This document shows positions 46,770 through 56,833 of a stretch of DNA of 64,000 bases, one piece after another (position 1 is the stretch's first letter; the number at the start of each line of letters is the position of its first letter). A program made the translations under genes and the position numbers. The notes beneath the pieces were generated by a model that saw only the letters and a list, made by a program, of their open reading frames with translations, was not told the origin of the DNA and searched no databases. Source of the stretch: Pseudomonadota bacterium (GTDB lineage: Bacteria > Pseudomonadota > Gammaproteobacteria > Pseudomonadales > Oceanobacteraceae); contig JAIXHJ010000012.1 of the NCBI GenBank assembly GCA_030145845.1, positions 57,366 to 121,365 on the forward strand, read 5' to 3'.

Positions 46770-48140
46770 TTACTGCTTGGACCAGGTGGTTCCTTCCGGA
46801 CCATCGCGCAGCACGATGCCTTTTGCCAGCAACTCGTCACGTACCGCGTCCGCGGTGGCGAAGTCTTTCGCCTTCTTGGCTTCCGCACGCTTCTGAATCA
46901 TCTCCCCGATCCAGCCAGCTTCATCACCAGCTCCGGACTGCAGAAATTCTTCCGGATCAGACTGCAGGCAACCCAACACCCCACCCAGATATTTAAGCTG
47001 CCCGGCCAGAGCAGCCTGCTCCGCTCCCTGCGCTTTATTCACCGCACGCACCAGGTCAAACAGTGCCGCAATGGCTTCCGGCGTATTGAAATCATCATCC
47101 ATGGCAGCATGGAAACGTTGCGAGTATTCATTAGCAATATCCGCCACCTCACCCACAGTCACGCCACGCAGCGCATTGTAAAAGCGCTCGAGACGGACCT
47201 GCGATTCCTTAAGACTGTCTTCCGAATAATTGATCGGACTGCGATACTGGCTGGAAATCAGCAGAAAACGCACCACCTCAGCCGGATACTGATTCAGGAT
47301 TTCACGGATAGTGAAAAAGTTACCCAGCGACTTGGACATCTTTTCACCGTCCACCCGCACCGCTCCCGCGTGCATCCAGGTATTGACGTAATGATGCCCG
47401 CTCGCTGCTTCTGACTGAGCGATTTCATTTTCATGATGCGGAAATTTCAGATCCGGACCACCACCGTGAATATCGAATGTGTCACCTAAGCAGCACTTCG
47501 ACATAGCAGAACATTCAATGTGCCAACCCGGACGGCCAATACCCCACGGGGAGTCCCAATGCGGCTCTTCCGGCTTGGCGGCTTTCCACAGCACAAAATC
47601 CAGCGGATCTTTTTTGTGTTCATCGACACCCACACGGGCACCCGCTTCCAGTTCATCCAGAACTTTGCCGGATAACTTGCCGTAGCCTTCAAATTTACGC
47701 ACGGAATAATACACATCGCCATTATCCGCGGGATAAGCAAACCCCTTTTCGATCAGGGTTTCGACCAGGGCAATAATATCACCGATATGCGTGGTTGCTT
47801 TGGGTTCAGCATCCGGGCGCTCAATACCCAGCATGTCCGAATCTTTATGCATCTCTTCAATAAAACGTTCCGTCAGCGCATTAAACGCTTCGCCATTTTC
47901 ATTGGCACGCTGAATAATTTTATCGTCGATGTCCGTGATATTGCGGATGTAGTTAACATCATAACCACGATGACGCAGATAACGGGCAATCACATCAAAA
48001 GCCACCATCACCCGCGCATGGCCGAGGTGACAGTAGTCGTATACCGTCATTCCACAGACATACATACCGACTTTGCCTTCCACCAGGGGCTTAAAGGTTT
48101 CTTTCTGTCGGGTCAGGGTGTTGTAAATCTTAAGGCTCAT
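46770..48140 (-). CDS. cysS: Cysteinyl-tRNA synthetase
   Basis: 456 residues (E. coli 461). Class I synthetase: the HIGH motif appears as [15 protein letters not shown] as KMSKSLGN, and the zinc-binding cysteines are Cys29 (YVCGM) and that in IECSAMS with the following HGGG...HHENE histidines. The anticodon-binding C-terminal domain ends the protein. It follows glnS after a 38-base gap on the same strand, suggesting one transcript. Confidence 0.95.
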   Translation of the reverse strand: MSLKIYNTLTRQKETFKPLVEGKVGMYVCGMTVYDYCHLGHARVMVAFDVIARYLRHRGYDVNYIRNITDIDDKIIQRANENGEAFNALTERFIEEMHKDSDMLGIERPDAEPKATTHIGDIIALVETLIEKGFAYPADNGDVYYSVRKFEGYGKLSGKVLDELEAGARVGVDEHKKDPLDFVLWKAAKPEEPHWDSPWGIGRPGWHIECSAMSKCCLGDTFDIHGGGPDLKFPHHENEIAQSEAASGHHYVNTWMHAGAVRVDGEKMSKSLGNFFTIREILNQYPAEVVRFLLISSQYRSPINYSEDSLKESQVRLERFYNALRGVTVGEVADIANEYSQRFHAAMDDDFNTPEAIAALFDLVRAVNKAQGAEQAALAGQLKYLGGVLGCLQSDPEEFLQSGAGDEAGWIGEMIQKRAEAKKAKDFATADAVRDELLAKGIVLRDGPEGTTWSKQ

Positions 48141-48178
48141 GATATTCCTTGTTACGTTGATCTGAGTTTTTCAGTCAC

Positions 48179-49849
48179 TTAATTCTGCGTCAGGGCTTTA
48201 TCTTCACGCAGACCAATGGTCAGGTTAAATACCGGGGTTTCCGCTGCATGATCGCAGCGGTCTGCCACATAATAACCTTCCCGTTCAAACTGGAAGTTAC
48301 TTTCCGGTGCAACACCTGCCAATGCAGGCTCAGCCCAGGCAGTAATAACCTGCAGTGAATCTTTGTTAACGAACTCCATAAAATCACCATCGGTTTTATC
48401 CGGCATCTGGTGATTGAACAGACGCTCATATAAGCGCAGCTCTGTTTTTACCGAATGCGTGGCGGATACCCAGTGCACCACACCTTTCGGATTATCGCCG
48501 TCAGCCGGATTTTCACCCAGCGTCCCTTCAATCAGCTGCGCCCGCACCAGCACAACATTACCGGCATCGTCTTTGTCGTAACCGGTCGCTTCAATCACAT
48601 AGGAGTGACGCAGGCGGATACGTTTACCCGGAGTAAATTTCTTCTTGAATTTTTTACTGTACTCTTCTTTGAAATCATCCTGATCAATGAAGATCTCCCG
48701 GGTAAACGGAAATTCCCGCACGCCCAGCTCCTGATCCGGATGGTATGGTGCCGACAGGGTTTCCAGATGGTCATCGGGCAGATTTTCAATAATGACCTTC
48801 AGTGGTTTCATCACCACCATCGCCCGCGGCGCATTCTTATTCAGGTCATCACGCACAGCGTGTTCCAGCATGGCGATATCGACCATGCCATCACTGCGGG
48901 TGACGCCGATCATATCGCAGAAATTACGGATTGAACGCGGGGTAAAACCACGACGGCGCATACCGGAAATGGTCGGCATCCGCGGATCATCCCAGCCAGC
49001 CACCACCTGCTGATCAACCAGTGACTTCAGCTTGCGCTTGGATGTCACAGTGTAATCCAGATTCAGGCGGCCGAATTCATATTGTTTCGGTACGCAGGGA
49101 ACCGGCAGGTTTGCCAGGAACCATTCATACAGCGGACGGTGGTCTTCAAATTCCAGCGTACACACTGAGTGTGTCACACCTTCGATCGCATCCGACTGAC
49201 CATGGGTAAAATCGTAAGTCGGATAAATACACCATTTATCACCGGTCTGATGATGATACGCCTTACGGATGCGGTAGATGATCGGATCACGCAGATTCAT
49301 ATTCGGTGATGCCATATCAATTTTCGCCCGCAGCACACAGGCGCCTTCGTCAAACTCACCCAGCCGCATTTTTTCAAACAGCGCCAGATTCTCTTCAACG
49401 CTGCGGTCGCGGTAAGGACTGTTCCTGCCGGCCTCCGTCAGGGTGCCACGGTATTCCCGTGCCTGTTCTGCAGTCAGATCACAGACATAAGCCTTGCCTT
49501 CACGGATGAGATGCAGCGCCCACTGGTGCAGCTGGTCAAAATAATCAGAGGCATAACGCACGTCCCCGGCCCAGTGGAATCCCAGCCAACGCACATCGTC
49601 TTTGATGGCATCAATGTATTCCTGGTTTTCTTTCTCCGGATTGGTGTCATCGAAGCGCAGGTGGCAATCGCCGCCGAACTGCTCCGCCACACCAAAGTTC
49701 AGACAGATCGATTTGGCATGCCCGACATGCAGGTAGCCGTTCGGCTCCGGAGGGAAACGGGTAACGACCTTGCCGACCTTTCCGGCCGCCAGGTCATCCT
49801 GAACGATTTTGGCAACAAAATTGTGACTGATTGGCGTTGTGTCTGTCAT
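48179..49849 (-). CDS. glnS: Glutaminyl-tRNA synthetase
   Basis: 556 residues (E. coli 554). Class I motifs: PPEPNGYLHVGHAKS near residue 34 (HIGH) and TVTSKRKLKSLV (the KMSKS equivalent, MSKRK in E. coli). The catalytic domain is followed by the two-barrel anticodon-binding region. ATG 49849 gives the family N-terminus; the frame extends further upstream without support. A TATAAT on the minus strand lies near 49950, within the shared gap with ppiB, but its -35 is poor. Confidence 0.95.
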   Translation of the reverse strand: MTDTTPISHNFVAKIVQDDLAAGKVGKVVTRFPPEPNGYLHVGHAKSICLNFGVAEQFGGDCHLRFDDTNPEKENQEYIDAIKDDVRWLGFHWAGDVRYASDYFDQLHQWALHLIREGKAYVCDLTAEQAREYRGTLTEAGRNSPYRDRSVEENLALFEKMRLGEFDEGACVLRAKIDMASPNMNLRDPIIYRIRKAYHHQTGDKWCIYPTYDFTHGQSDAIEGVTHSVCTLEFEDHRPLYEWFLANLPVPCVPKQYEFGRLNLDYTVTSKRKLKSLVDQQVVAGWDDPRMPTISGMRRRGFTPRSIRNFCDMIGVTRSDGMVDIAMLEHAVRDDLNKNAPRAMVVMKPLKVIIENLPDDHLETLSAPYHPDQELGVREFPFTREIFIDQDDFKEEYSKKFKKKFTPGKRIRLRHSYVIEATGYDKDDAGNVVLVRAQLIEGTLGENPADGDNPKGVVHWVSATHSVKTELRLYERLFNHQMPDKTDGDFMEFVNKDSLQVITAWAEPALAGVAPESNFQFEREGYYVADRCDHAAETPVFNLTIGLREDKALTQN

Positions 49850-49999
49850 AGCAATCCGTATATGTCTGATACCTGCCGGGCTGCAGAACAAAGCATTCTG
49901 CGGCCTGACAGTCGATTGCGGCACTGTATGGCCGCTAAAAAGGCGGTATTATACGCATCCAACCCCCATTAGGGGTACATGAATTCAACGAGGCAAGCC

Positions 50000-50494
50000 A
50001 TGATTCTGCTCAAAACCAACTTCGGCGACATCAAAATCGAACTGAACCACGAGAAAGCCCCGAAAACCGCGGCCAATTTCGAGAACTATGTGAAAAAAGG
50101 CTTCTACGACGGCGTCATCTTTCACCGTGTGATTGACGGCTTCATGATTCAGGGTGGCGGCTTTGAGCCGGGCATGACCCAGAAAGAAACCGACGACACA
50201 ATCGAAAACGAAGCCGACAACGGTCTGGAAAACAAAGCCGGCACCCTGGCCATGGCGCGCACCATGGACCCACACTCCGCCAGCGCCCAGTTCTTTATCA
50301 ATGTGGCCGATAACAGCTTCCTGAACCACACCAGCAAAACCACTCAGGGCTGGGGCTATGCCGTCTTCGGTGAAGTGGTTGAAGGTATGGATGTGGTTAA
50401 CCGCATCAAAGGCGTACAGACAACCAGCCGCATGGGACACCAGGATGTACCGGCCGACGACGTCATCATTGAGAAAGCGGAAATCATCGACTGA
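50000..50494 (+). CDS. ppiB: Cytoplasmic cyclophilin PpiB
   Basis: 164 residues, identical in length to E. coli PpiB. Motifs of the cyclophilin fold: [19 protein letters not shown] with the catalytic Arg, then [18 protein letters not shown]. No signal peptide, so cytoplasmic. AGG precedes ATG 50000; a frame upstream to 49979 has no ribosome site. The stop overlaps the lpxH start (TGATG), as in E. coli where ppiB-lpxH are also paired. Confidence 0.95.
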   Translation: MILLKTNFGDIKIELNHEKAPKTAANFENYVKKGFYDGVIFHRVIDGFMIQGGGFEPGMTQKETDDTIENEADNGLENKAGTLAMARTMDPHSASAQFFINVADNSFLNHTSKTTQGWGYAVFGEVVEGMDVVNRIKGVQTTSRMGHQDVPADDVIIEKAEIID

Positions 50495-51216
50495 TGGCCG
50501 TCTATTTCATCTCTGATCTGCACCTGGAGCCTGGCCGCCCGGCCATGGCCCGGGGCTTTGTGGATTTTCTCAGTCAGCTGAAAGACGCTGACGCCCTGTA
50601 CATTCTTGGCGACTTCTTCGAAGTCTGGATGGGCGATGATTATGAGGATGATTTTGTCTCTCAGATCAGGCAGGCGCTGAAAACGCTGTCCACGTCCGGG
50701 TGCCGTCTGTTTCTGATGCACGGTAACCGCGACTTTCTGCTCGGCCAGACCTTCTGCCAGCAGACCGGCGCTACCCTGCTCGACGACCCTTCGCTGATTG
50801 ATCTGTACGGTGAGAAGATTCTGCTGATGCACGGCGACAGCCTGTGCACCCGCGACGTGGAATACATAAAGATCCGTGAAATGTTCCGTAATCCGCAATG
50901 GCAGCAGGACTTCCTGAGCAAACCTCTGGCAGAACGTATGGCCTTTGCCCGCCATGTGCGCAATGAAAGCCAGAGTGGTCAGCAGATGAAAAGCGCTGAG
51001 ATTACTGATGTCACCGCAGCAGAGGTGCAGAAGGTGATGGATGAAAACGGGGTCTCGACCCTGATTCATGGCCACACCCACCGCCCGGCGGACCATCAGT
51101 GGCAGAAAGACGGACATGCCTGCCGCCGTATCGTGCTCGGCGACTGGAGCGACAGCCATGGCTGGATGATCCGCGCCGACGACAACGGCACAGTCCTGTC
51201 AGAATTTTCGTTCTGA
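50494..51216 (+). CDS. lpxH: UDP-2,3-diacylglucosamine pyrophosphatase LpxH
   Basis: 240 residues, equal to E. coli LpxH. Calcineurin-like metal ligands are visible in SDLHLEP, GDFFEVWMGDD and HGNRDFLLG, then HGDSL and the late HGHTHRP. It hydrolyses UDP-2,3-diacylglucosamine to lipid X in lipid A synthesis. One base overlaps ppiB. It converges with murB. Confidence 0.95.
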   Translation: MAVYFISDLHLEPGRPAMARGFVDFLSQLKDADALYILGDFFEVWMGDDYEDDFVSQIRQALKTLSTSGCRLFLMHGNRDFLLGQTFCQQTGATLLDDPSLIDLYGEKILLMHGDSLCTRDVEYIKIREMFRNPQWQQDFLSKPLAERMAFARHVRNESQSGQQMKSAEITDVTAAEVQKVMDENGVSTLIHGHTHRPADHQWQKDGHACRRIVLGDWSDSHGWMIRADDNGTVLSEFSF

Positions 51217-51218
51217 TC

Positions 51219-52220
51219 TCAGAACAGCTGGGGCTCCGGCTCCAGCTGCACCCCGAAGCGACTCAGCACATCCGCCTGCACCTGCTGCTGCAGACGCTCA
51301 ACATCCGTATAAACCGCTGTACCATCCGTAACCAACACCAGTGCCTGATCCCGGTGCATACCGGCATGACCGGACCAGCGCCCTTTCCAGCCAGCCTGTT
51401 CAATCAGCCAGCCGGCGGCCAGTTTTACATCACCACCTGCCTGCGGATAACACGGTAACTGTGGATGTTCCCGCTGCAGTCCTGCGGCCTGCGCAGCTGA
51501 AACCACCGGATTCTTGAAGAAGGAACCGGCATTCGGAATCTGCTGCGGGTCCGGCAGTTTACTGCGGCGGATACGGCTGATTTCCTCAATCAGTGACTGC
51601 GGGGTTACAACCGCGGTAGCCGACCAGGTTGCCAGAGGACCATAGCTCAGCTGTGGTGCAAACTGCCGCGGCAGACGGAACACGACCCGCGTAATAACAA
51701 AGTCCCGCGCCAGCTCCCGCTTGAACACAGAATCGCGGTATGCAAAGCGGCACTCGGCCGCTGACAGGGTCCGCAACTGACGACTGCTGAGCTGTACACC
51801 AGTGACGGAATCAATAAAGTCAGCAGCTTCGGCGCCATAGGCTCCGATATTCTGTACCGGCGCCGCGCCCACGGTGCCCGGGATCAGCGCCAGATTCTCC
51901 AGCCCATGACCATAAGCGGTACTCTGCACCACCCAGTCATGCCAGCTGAGACCGGCTTCTGCGGCAACCCAGCTGAACTCCGCCGTCTGGCGTAACACCT
52001 GCACCCCGGCCATGCGCGGACAGATCACCAGCCCCGGAATGTCACCGGCCAGCAGTACATTACTGCCGCCACCCAGCACGCGCACCGGCCAGTGGCTGGC
52101 AGCCGCGGCCGACAGCAGTGTCAGCAGTTCAGAAACATCGGAGAACTCTCCCCAGAGCTGTGCCCGGGCGGGCAGGCGCAGGGTATTGCAGGCGCTGAGG
52201 TCATAATCTTGCCGGATCAA
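51219..52220 (-). CDS. murB: UDP-N-acetylenolpyruvoylglucosamine reductase MurB
   Basis: 333 residues (E. coli 342). The FAD-binding loop is RVLGGGSNVLLAGD, followed by GTVGAAPVQNIGAYG and the type I signature YRDSVFK. The C-terminal catalytic Ser is in AGSFFKNPVVS. It reduces enolpyruvyl-UDP-GlcNAc to UDP-MurNAc, a peptidoglycan precursor. Its start overlaps the tyrosine phosphatase stop by four bases, making it the last gene of the large envelope block. Confidence 0.95.
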   Translation of the reverse strand: MIRQDYDLSACNTLRLPARAQLWGEFSDVSELLTLLSAAAASHWPVRVLGGGSNVLLAGDIPGLVICPRMAGVQVLRQTAEFSWVAAEAGLSWHDWVVQSTAYGHGLENLALIPGTVGAAPVQNIGAYGAEAADFIDSVTGVQLSSRQLRTLSAAECRFAYRDSVFKRELARDFVITRVVFRLPRQFAPQLSYGPLATWSATAVVTPQSLIEEISRIRRSKLPDPQQIPNAGSFFKNPVVSAAQAAGLQREHPQLPCYPQAGGDVKLAAGWLIEQAGWKGRWSGHAGMHRDQALVLVTDGTAVYTDVERLQQQVQADVLSRFGVQLEPEPQLF

Positions 52221-52708
52221 ATGACACCCTTACCGGCCAGTTGCCGGGTGATATCATCCAGCAGGCCATCACAAGCATCTTCCACCAGATTCAGCACCTG
52301 CTCAAAACCATCAGCACCACCGTAATACGGATCCGGCACTTCCTCCTGCTGAAAATCCCGCGCAAAGGACGCCAGAAACAAGGCCGGTTCTGTGCGTGCG
52401 GCCGCGGGCTTAAGCTGTTGCAGGTTATGCAGATTGTCAGCGTCCATGGCCAGCACATAATCAAACGCATCGAAGTCCTGCGCCACAGCCTGACGGGCAC
52501 GCAACGGCGTCAGGTCATAGCCGCGCTCCGCGGCAGCGGCCACCGAACGGGCATCCGCTGATTTGCCCGCATGCCAGGCGGCGGTGCCGGCAGAATCCAC
52601 TTCCACATACGCTGCCAGCCCCCGCTGCTCCAGCTTATGCTGAAAGACACCATGAGCGGTCGGTGAACGGCAGATATTGCCCAGACAGACAAAAAGTACG
52701 CGGATCAT
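52217..52708 (-). CDS. Low-molecular-weight protein tyrosine phosphatase
   Basis: 163 residues. The P-loop CLGNICRS (Cys8, CX5R) and the late acid DPYYGG are both present. In pseudomonads the same gene (ptpA) sits between kdsB and murB. Bacterial enzymes of this type act on tyrosine-autokinases of capsule or exopolysaccharide synthesis. Here it follows the Trm112-like gene after six bases, with no kdsB between them. Confidence 0.9.
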   Translation of the reverse strand: MIRVLFVCLGNICRSPTAHGVFQHKLEQRGLAAYVEVDSAGTAAWHAGKSADARSVAAAAERGYDLTPLRARQAVAQDFDAFDYVLAMDADNLHNLQQLKPAAARTEPALFLASFARDFQQEEVPDPYYGGADGFEQVLNLVEDACDGLLDDITRQLAGKGVI

Positions 52709-52714
52709 CAGAGC

Positions 52715-52927
52715 TTATTCTGCGCCGGCCGAATATTTCTGCGCTTTTTCCAGCTTTTCTTCTTCGCTCATGCGGCGCGCTTCGCCTTCCAGCATAACCG
52801 GTACACCATCGACCAGCGGATACGCCAGACCATCATAAGTGCACAGCAGTTCACCGGCCTCTTTATCCAGCTTCAGCTTACCCTTGCACACCGGGCACAC
52901 CAGCATTGCGAGCAGTTGTTTATCCAT
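52715..52927 (-). CDS. Trm112-like zinc-ribbon protein (YcaR type)
   Basis: 70 residues, starting at ATG 52927, inside the lpxK end by eight bases. It has [16 protein letters not shown] with the CxxC zinc pair, then [20 protein letters not shown], the YcaR signature. YcaR lies between lpxK and kdsB in E. coli. The protein's role is unproven; the related Trm112 is a methyltransferase activator. Confidence 0.85.
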   Translation of the reverse strand: MDKQLLAMLVCPVCKGKLKLDKEAGELLCTYDGLAYPLVDGVPVMLEGEARRMSEEEKLEKAQKYSAGAE

Positions 52928-53927
52928 TATGTATCCCATTCTCTGATAGCGGATCCGCGCTGCTGACTGAGCGCAGCAGCTGATCCAGTTTTGTCTTAAC
53001 TTCCGCCCGGGGTACGGCACTGACCTGCAGATACCACCACTCAGGGCGGGCGAATGCCCGGCATTTTACCCAATCTTTTTCGGTCATCACGAGCAGCCCC
53101 TGAAAATCGCGGGCAAAATCAAAATCGGCCAGCGAAAAATCATGGTGATCCGGAAAAGCGTGCGCTTCAACCCTGGCTCCCAGGCCCTGCAGTGTCTGAT
53201 AAAAACGCTGCGGGTTGCCGATACCAGCCACGGCAGCCACGGCCTGCTCCTGCAGCGATGACAATGGCCGGCGCTCGCCACTCACGGCATTCACCAGTGC
53301 CACCGCCTCCACCGTGAAATCACGCCCGTTCACCAGTACCTGATCAACACTGTTCAGGCGTGTTACGGGTTCGCGCAGCGGCCCGACCGGCAGCAGCCAG
53401 CCATTGCCGAAACCGCGGTCACCATCGACGACCACCAGTTCGGCTGCACGCTGCAGCTGATAATGCTGCAGGCCATCGTCACTGAAAATAATATCGGCCC
53501 GGCCGGCCAGCGACGCTGCTGCGCGCCGGCGCTGCGGATCAACCACCACCGGACACTGCAGGCGCTGAAAGAGCAGCCGCGGTTCGTCACCACACTGGCG
53601 CACATCCGTATCAGCAGTCACTTCCAGCGGATAGGCATCAGCCTGACCACCATAGCCGCGACTGATGACGGCTGGGCGCAGGCCGAGCTCCCGCGCCCGC
53701 TGCGCCAGCCAGGTAATCAACGGCGTCTTGCCGGTCCCGCCGACGGTGATGTTACCCACCACCACCACAGGTACCGGATTAGCCGCAGGCGGATGCCGCA
53801 GAAAACGGCAGCGCCGCAGCCGGACTGCGACCACAACCAGCAGCCATAATGGCAGCAGCCAGATATTACGCCACCACGCCCGGTACCAGTTACCTTCTAT
53901 CCGGGCGGCAAATGCTGATCGGCTCAC
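52920..53927 (-). CDS. lpxK: Tetraacyldisaccharide 4'-kinase LpxK
   Basis: 335 residues (E. coli 328). An N-terminal membrane anchor region ([14 protein letters not shown]) is followed by Walker [15 protein letters not shown] near residue 55 and DDGLQHYQL, the family markers. It phosphorylates the 4' position of the lipid A disaccharide at the inner membrane. Gaps to msbA upstream and the Trm112 gene downstream are four bases or an eight-base overlap, so the block is an operon. Confidence 0.95.
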   Translation of the reverse strand: MSRSAFAARIEGNWYRAWWRNIWLLPLWLLVVVAVRLRRCRFLRHPPAANPVPVVVVGNITVGGTGKTPLITWLAQRARELGLRPAVISRGYGGQADAYPLEVTADTDVRQCGDEPRLLFQRLQCPVVVDPQRRRAAASLAGRADIIFSDDGLQHYQLQRAAELVVVDGDRGFGNGWLLPVGPLREPVTRLNSVDQVLVNGRDFTVEAVALVNAVSGERRPLSSLQEQAVAAVAGIGNPQRFYQTLQGLGARVEAHAFPDHHDFSLADFDFARDFQGLLVMTEKDWVKCRAFARPEWWYLQVSAVPRAEVKTKLDQLLRSVSSADPLSENGIHNG

Positions 53928-53931
53928 GGGA

Positions 53932-55671
53932 TTACTCGCTGAACTGAATCTGATGCAGCTGAGCGTAGACGCCCTGGTGGGCGATCAGGTCGGCATGCGT
54001 ACCGTCTTCACGCACTTCACCCTGATCAATCACCACAATGCGGTCTGCGTTTTCAATGGTGCTCAGACGGTGGGCAATGACAAAGGTAGTCCGCCCTTTC
54101 ATCACCTCTTCCATCGCTTCCTGAATATGGCGCTCGGATTCGGTGTCCAGCGCGGAGGTGGCTTCGTCCAGAATCAGTACCGGCGCATTTTTCAGCAGCG
54201 CACGGGCAATGGCGATACGCTGACGCTGGCCGCCGGACAGCAGTACGCCATCTTCGCCGACCTGGGTATCGTAGCCCTGCGGCAAACGCTGGATAAATTC
54301 ATCCGCATGCGCCGCTCTGGCCGCCGCCAGCACTTCTTCATCCGAACACGATGCCAGCGCACCGTAGGCGATATTGCTGCGGATGGAACCGTTAAACAGG
54401 GTGACCTGCTGACTGACAATGGCAATCTGCGCGCGCAGGCTGTCGAGTGTCAGGTTACGGATATCTTCCCCGTCCAGCAGAATCCGGCCCTCAGTCACTT
54501 CATAGAAGCGCGGAATCAGGTTCACCAGCGTGGTCTTGCCACTGCCGGATTTACCAACAAAGGCCACCGAGGTGCCCGGACTGACATCCAGCGAAATCCC
54601 CTTCAGGGCTTCTTTATCCGCACCGTCATAACGGAAACGGACCTGTTCAAAGGTCACCTGACCGCGGGCGCGGGTCATGACCTCAGTACCGCTGTCGGGT
54701 TCAGTGCCGGCATCCAGCACAGAAAAAATGGACTCGGCAGCAGTCAGACCTTTCTGGATCACCGAGTTAATGTCGGTCAGTGCCCGCAGCGGCTTGGCAA
54801 TCAGTGACGCCGCGGTCATAAACTGCAGGAATTCGGCACTGGTCATGCTGCCGGCCATCACCCGCTGGAACATCAGATACACCATCACTGCCAGCCCCAG
54901 AGCAACAATCTGCTGCGTCAGCGGCACGTTGATGGCACTGGTCAGACCGAACTTGAGCGACTGCCGGCGGTTGTAATCACTGGCCTTTTCAAAACGTTTC
55001 TGTTCGTACTCAGTACCACCGAAGGTACGTACTTCGCGGTAGCCGTTGATGCTTTCATTGGTGATCTGAGTGACGTTACCCATGGCTTTCTGAATACGCC
55101 GGCTGTAGCGGCGGAAGTAGCGGCTGGCAAGCCCGACCACGCCACCGATGACCGGGGTCAGCACCAGAAAAATGGCCGTCAGCGTGTAGTCGAGCCACAA
55201 CAGGTAAACCATCAGGCCAACGACCGTCAGGCCTTCCTGAATCACAGCAGTTACCGCCTTGGTGGACGCTCCGGTGACCTGGTCAACATCAAAAATCACC
55301 CGTGAAATCAGGCGGCCGCTGGACTCAGAATCATAAAAGCCACTGGGCAGACGGGTCATTTTATTGAACAGCTCCGTGCGCAGGCTGTGCACCACGTTAC
55401 GCCCGACCACGGCAACAAAGAACTTACCCAGAAAGGTACCGATACCGCGGTAAAGGAACACACCAACCAGCGTTGCCACTACCATAATGATCTGTTCGCG
55501 CGTCGGATTACTGAGCGTCTGTTCGACCAGCCCCATCATATGCGCCAGCATCGGCGCTGCAGAGGCATAGATACCAAAGCCCAGAACGGCAGTGGCAAAG
55601 GCCAGCTTGTGTGGCCAGACATAGGTGAGCAGGCGCCCGTAAAGACGCCCGGCTGAAGTCTTTTGCTTCAT
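53932..55671 (-). CDS. msbA: Lipid A flippase MsbA
   Basis: 579 residues (E. coli 582). Six membrane helices precede an ABC ATPase with Walker A GKSGSGKTT, signature LSGGQRQR, Walker B VLILDEATSALD and a late H-loop (FVIAHRLSTI). It flips lipid A-core across the inner membrane. Placed three bases after exbD and four before lpxK. Confidence 0.95.
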   Translation of the reverse strand: MKQKTSAGRLYGRLLTYVWPHKLAFATAVLGFGIYASAAPMLAHMMGLVEQTLSNPTREQIIMVVATLVGVFLYRGIGTFLGKFFVAVVGRNVVHSLRTELFNKMTRLPSGFYDSESSGRLISRVIFDVDQVTGASTKAVTAVIQEGLTVVGLMVYLLWLDYTLTAIFLVLTPVIGGVVGLASRYFRRYSRRIQKAMGNVTQITNESINGYREVRTFGGTEYEQKRFEKASDYNRRQSLKFGLTSAINVPLTQQIVALGLAVMVYLMFQRVMAGSMTSAEFLQFMTAASLIAKPLRALTDINSVIQKGLTAAESIFSVLDAGTEPDSGTEVMTRARGQVTFEQVRFRYDGADKEALKGISLDVSPGTSVAFVGKSGSGKTTLVNLIPRFYEVTEGRILLDGEDIRNLTLDSLRAQIAIVSQQVTLFNGSIRSNIAYGALASCSDEEVLAAARAAHADEFIQRLPQGYDTQVGEDGVLLSGGQRQRIAIARALLKNAPVLILDEATSALDTESERHIQEAMEEVMKGRTTFVIAHRLSTIENADRIVVIDQGEVREDGTHADLIAHQGVYAQLHQIQFSE

Positions 55672-55674
55672 TGA

Positions 55675-56097
55675 TTATTCACTCTTCCCCGGCTGACGGG
55701 TGGTAATACTGAGATTGACCAGCCCAAGCTGTCCGGCGGCGTCCATGGCGCGCACCACAGCTTCATGCGGGGTTTTTGCATCGGCAGTAATAACGACCGG
55801 CGCAGAATCGCGCTCATCCAGCGCTTTCTGCAGCCCACGTTTCAGGGTCGACAGTGTATGACTGACCAGCGCTTTGTCATTGATACTGTATTCACCACTG
55901 GCTGAAATCAGTATTTCAATGGATTCAGCCGGCGTTGCCGACGCTTTGGCGCTGGCCTCCGGCAGATCAATACTGAGATGGTTTTCTTTGGTGAAGGTGG
56001 TCGACACCATAAAGAAAATCAGCAACAGGAATACGATATCGATCAGGGGTGTGAGGTTAACCTCAACCGATTCCCGGTTCTGACGTTTGAAATTCAC
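55675..56097 (-). CDS. exbD: ExbD/TolR-family protein
   Basis: 140 residues. One N-terminal helix (LIDIVFLLLIFFMVSTTF) carries the essential Asp (PLIDIVF), followed by a periplasmic domain. Together with the ExbB/TolQ-type gene one base upstream it forms a proton-driven motor unit. TonB or TolA partners are not here. This pair commonly precedes msbA-lpxK. Confidence 0.9.
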   Translation of the reverse strand: MNFKRQNRESVEVNLTPLIDIVFLLLIFFMVSTTFTKENHLSIDLPEASAKASATPAESIEILISASGEYSINDKALVSHTLSTLKRGLQKALDERDSAPVVITADAKTPHEAVVRAMDAAGQLGLVNLSITTRQPGKSE

Positions 56098-56098
56098 G

Positions 56099-56737
56099 TT
56101 AGCCGGCCTCTGAAGAATCTGCTACTTCACGGTCGCCCTGCAGCACATCAACCAGTTTGATGGCTTCCTGTTCCATATAGACCACAATCTCATCCACACG
56201 ACGCTGCAGCAGGCGGTGACAGATCAGTGCCGGAATCCCCACAATCAGGCCGGCAGCCGTGGTCACCAGTGCTTCAGAAATACCACCGGCAAGCAGGTTG
56301 GCCTGACCGGTTCCCTGCGACATAATTTCCGCAAACACCTGAATCATACCGAAGACCGTTCCCAGCAGCCCCATCAGCGGCGCCACTGCCGCGACAGTCC
56401 CGAGGGCCGTGAGATAGCGTTCCATACCATGAATTTCATGGGCAGCCACTTCTTCAATACTTTCTTTCATGATCTGGCGCCCGTGACGGGAGTTCAGCAG
56501 GCCTGCCGCCAGTACCCGTCCGAGAGGACTGGACGCCCGCAGTTCCTTAATGCGGCCGGAGTCGAGCTGATTGTTTTTCATCCAGCCCCAGACCCTGGCC
56601 AACAGATCACGCGGCGCAATCTGTGCCGGACGCAGCGTCCAGAAGCGCTCCACGCTGATACCCAATGCCAATACCGAACAAATGATGATAGGTACCATCA
56701 TCCAACCACCGCTCTGGATGATTTCCAGCATCTTCAC
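56099..56737 (-). CDS. exbB: ExbB/TolQ/MotA-family proton channel
   Basis: 212 residues with three membrane helices: MMVPIIICSVLALGISVERF, the middle ALGTVAAVAPLMGLLGTVFGMI and the last VTTAAGLIVGIPALI, which is the typical TolQ/ExbB order. The GLLGTVFGMI segment is the family signature. Head gene of the exbB-exbD-msbA-lpxK series, 96 bases after comEC's C-terminal end in the same direction. Confidence 0.9.
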   Translation of the reverse strand: MKMLEIIQSGGWMMVPIIICSVLALGISVERFWTLRPAQIAPRDLLARVWGWMKNNQLDSGRIKELRASSPLGRVLAAGLLNSRHGRQIMKESIEEVAAHEIHGMERYLTALGTVAAVAPLMGLLGTVFGMIQVFAEIMSQGTGQANLLAGGISEALVTTAAGLIVGIPALICHRLLQRRVDEIVVYMEQEAIKLVDVLQGDREVADSSEAG

Positions 56738-56833
56738 TCTCTCCTGCCATGTAATTGGGCGCTACTCTAGCATAAGCCTTGCTGGCAGTATAAGACCTGC
56801 CCCCGCTATCTGTGCGCCACGTCTCCAGCTGCA

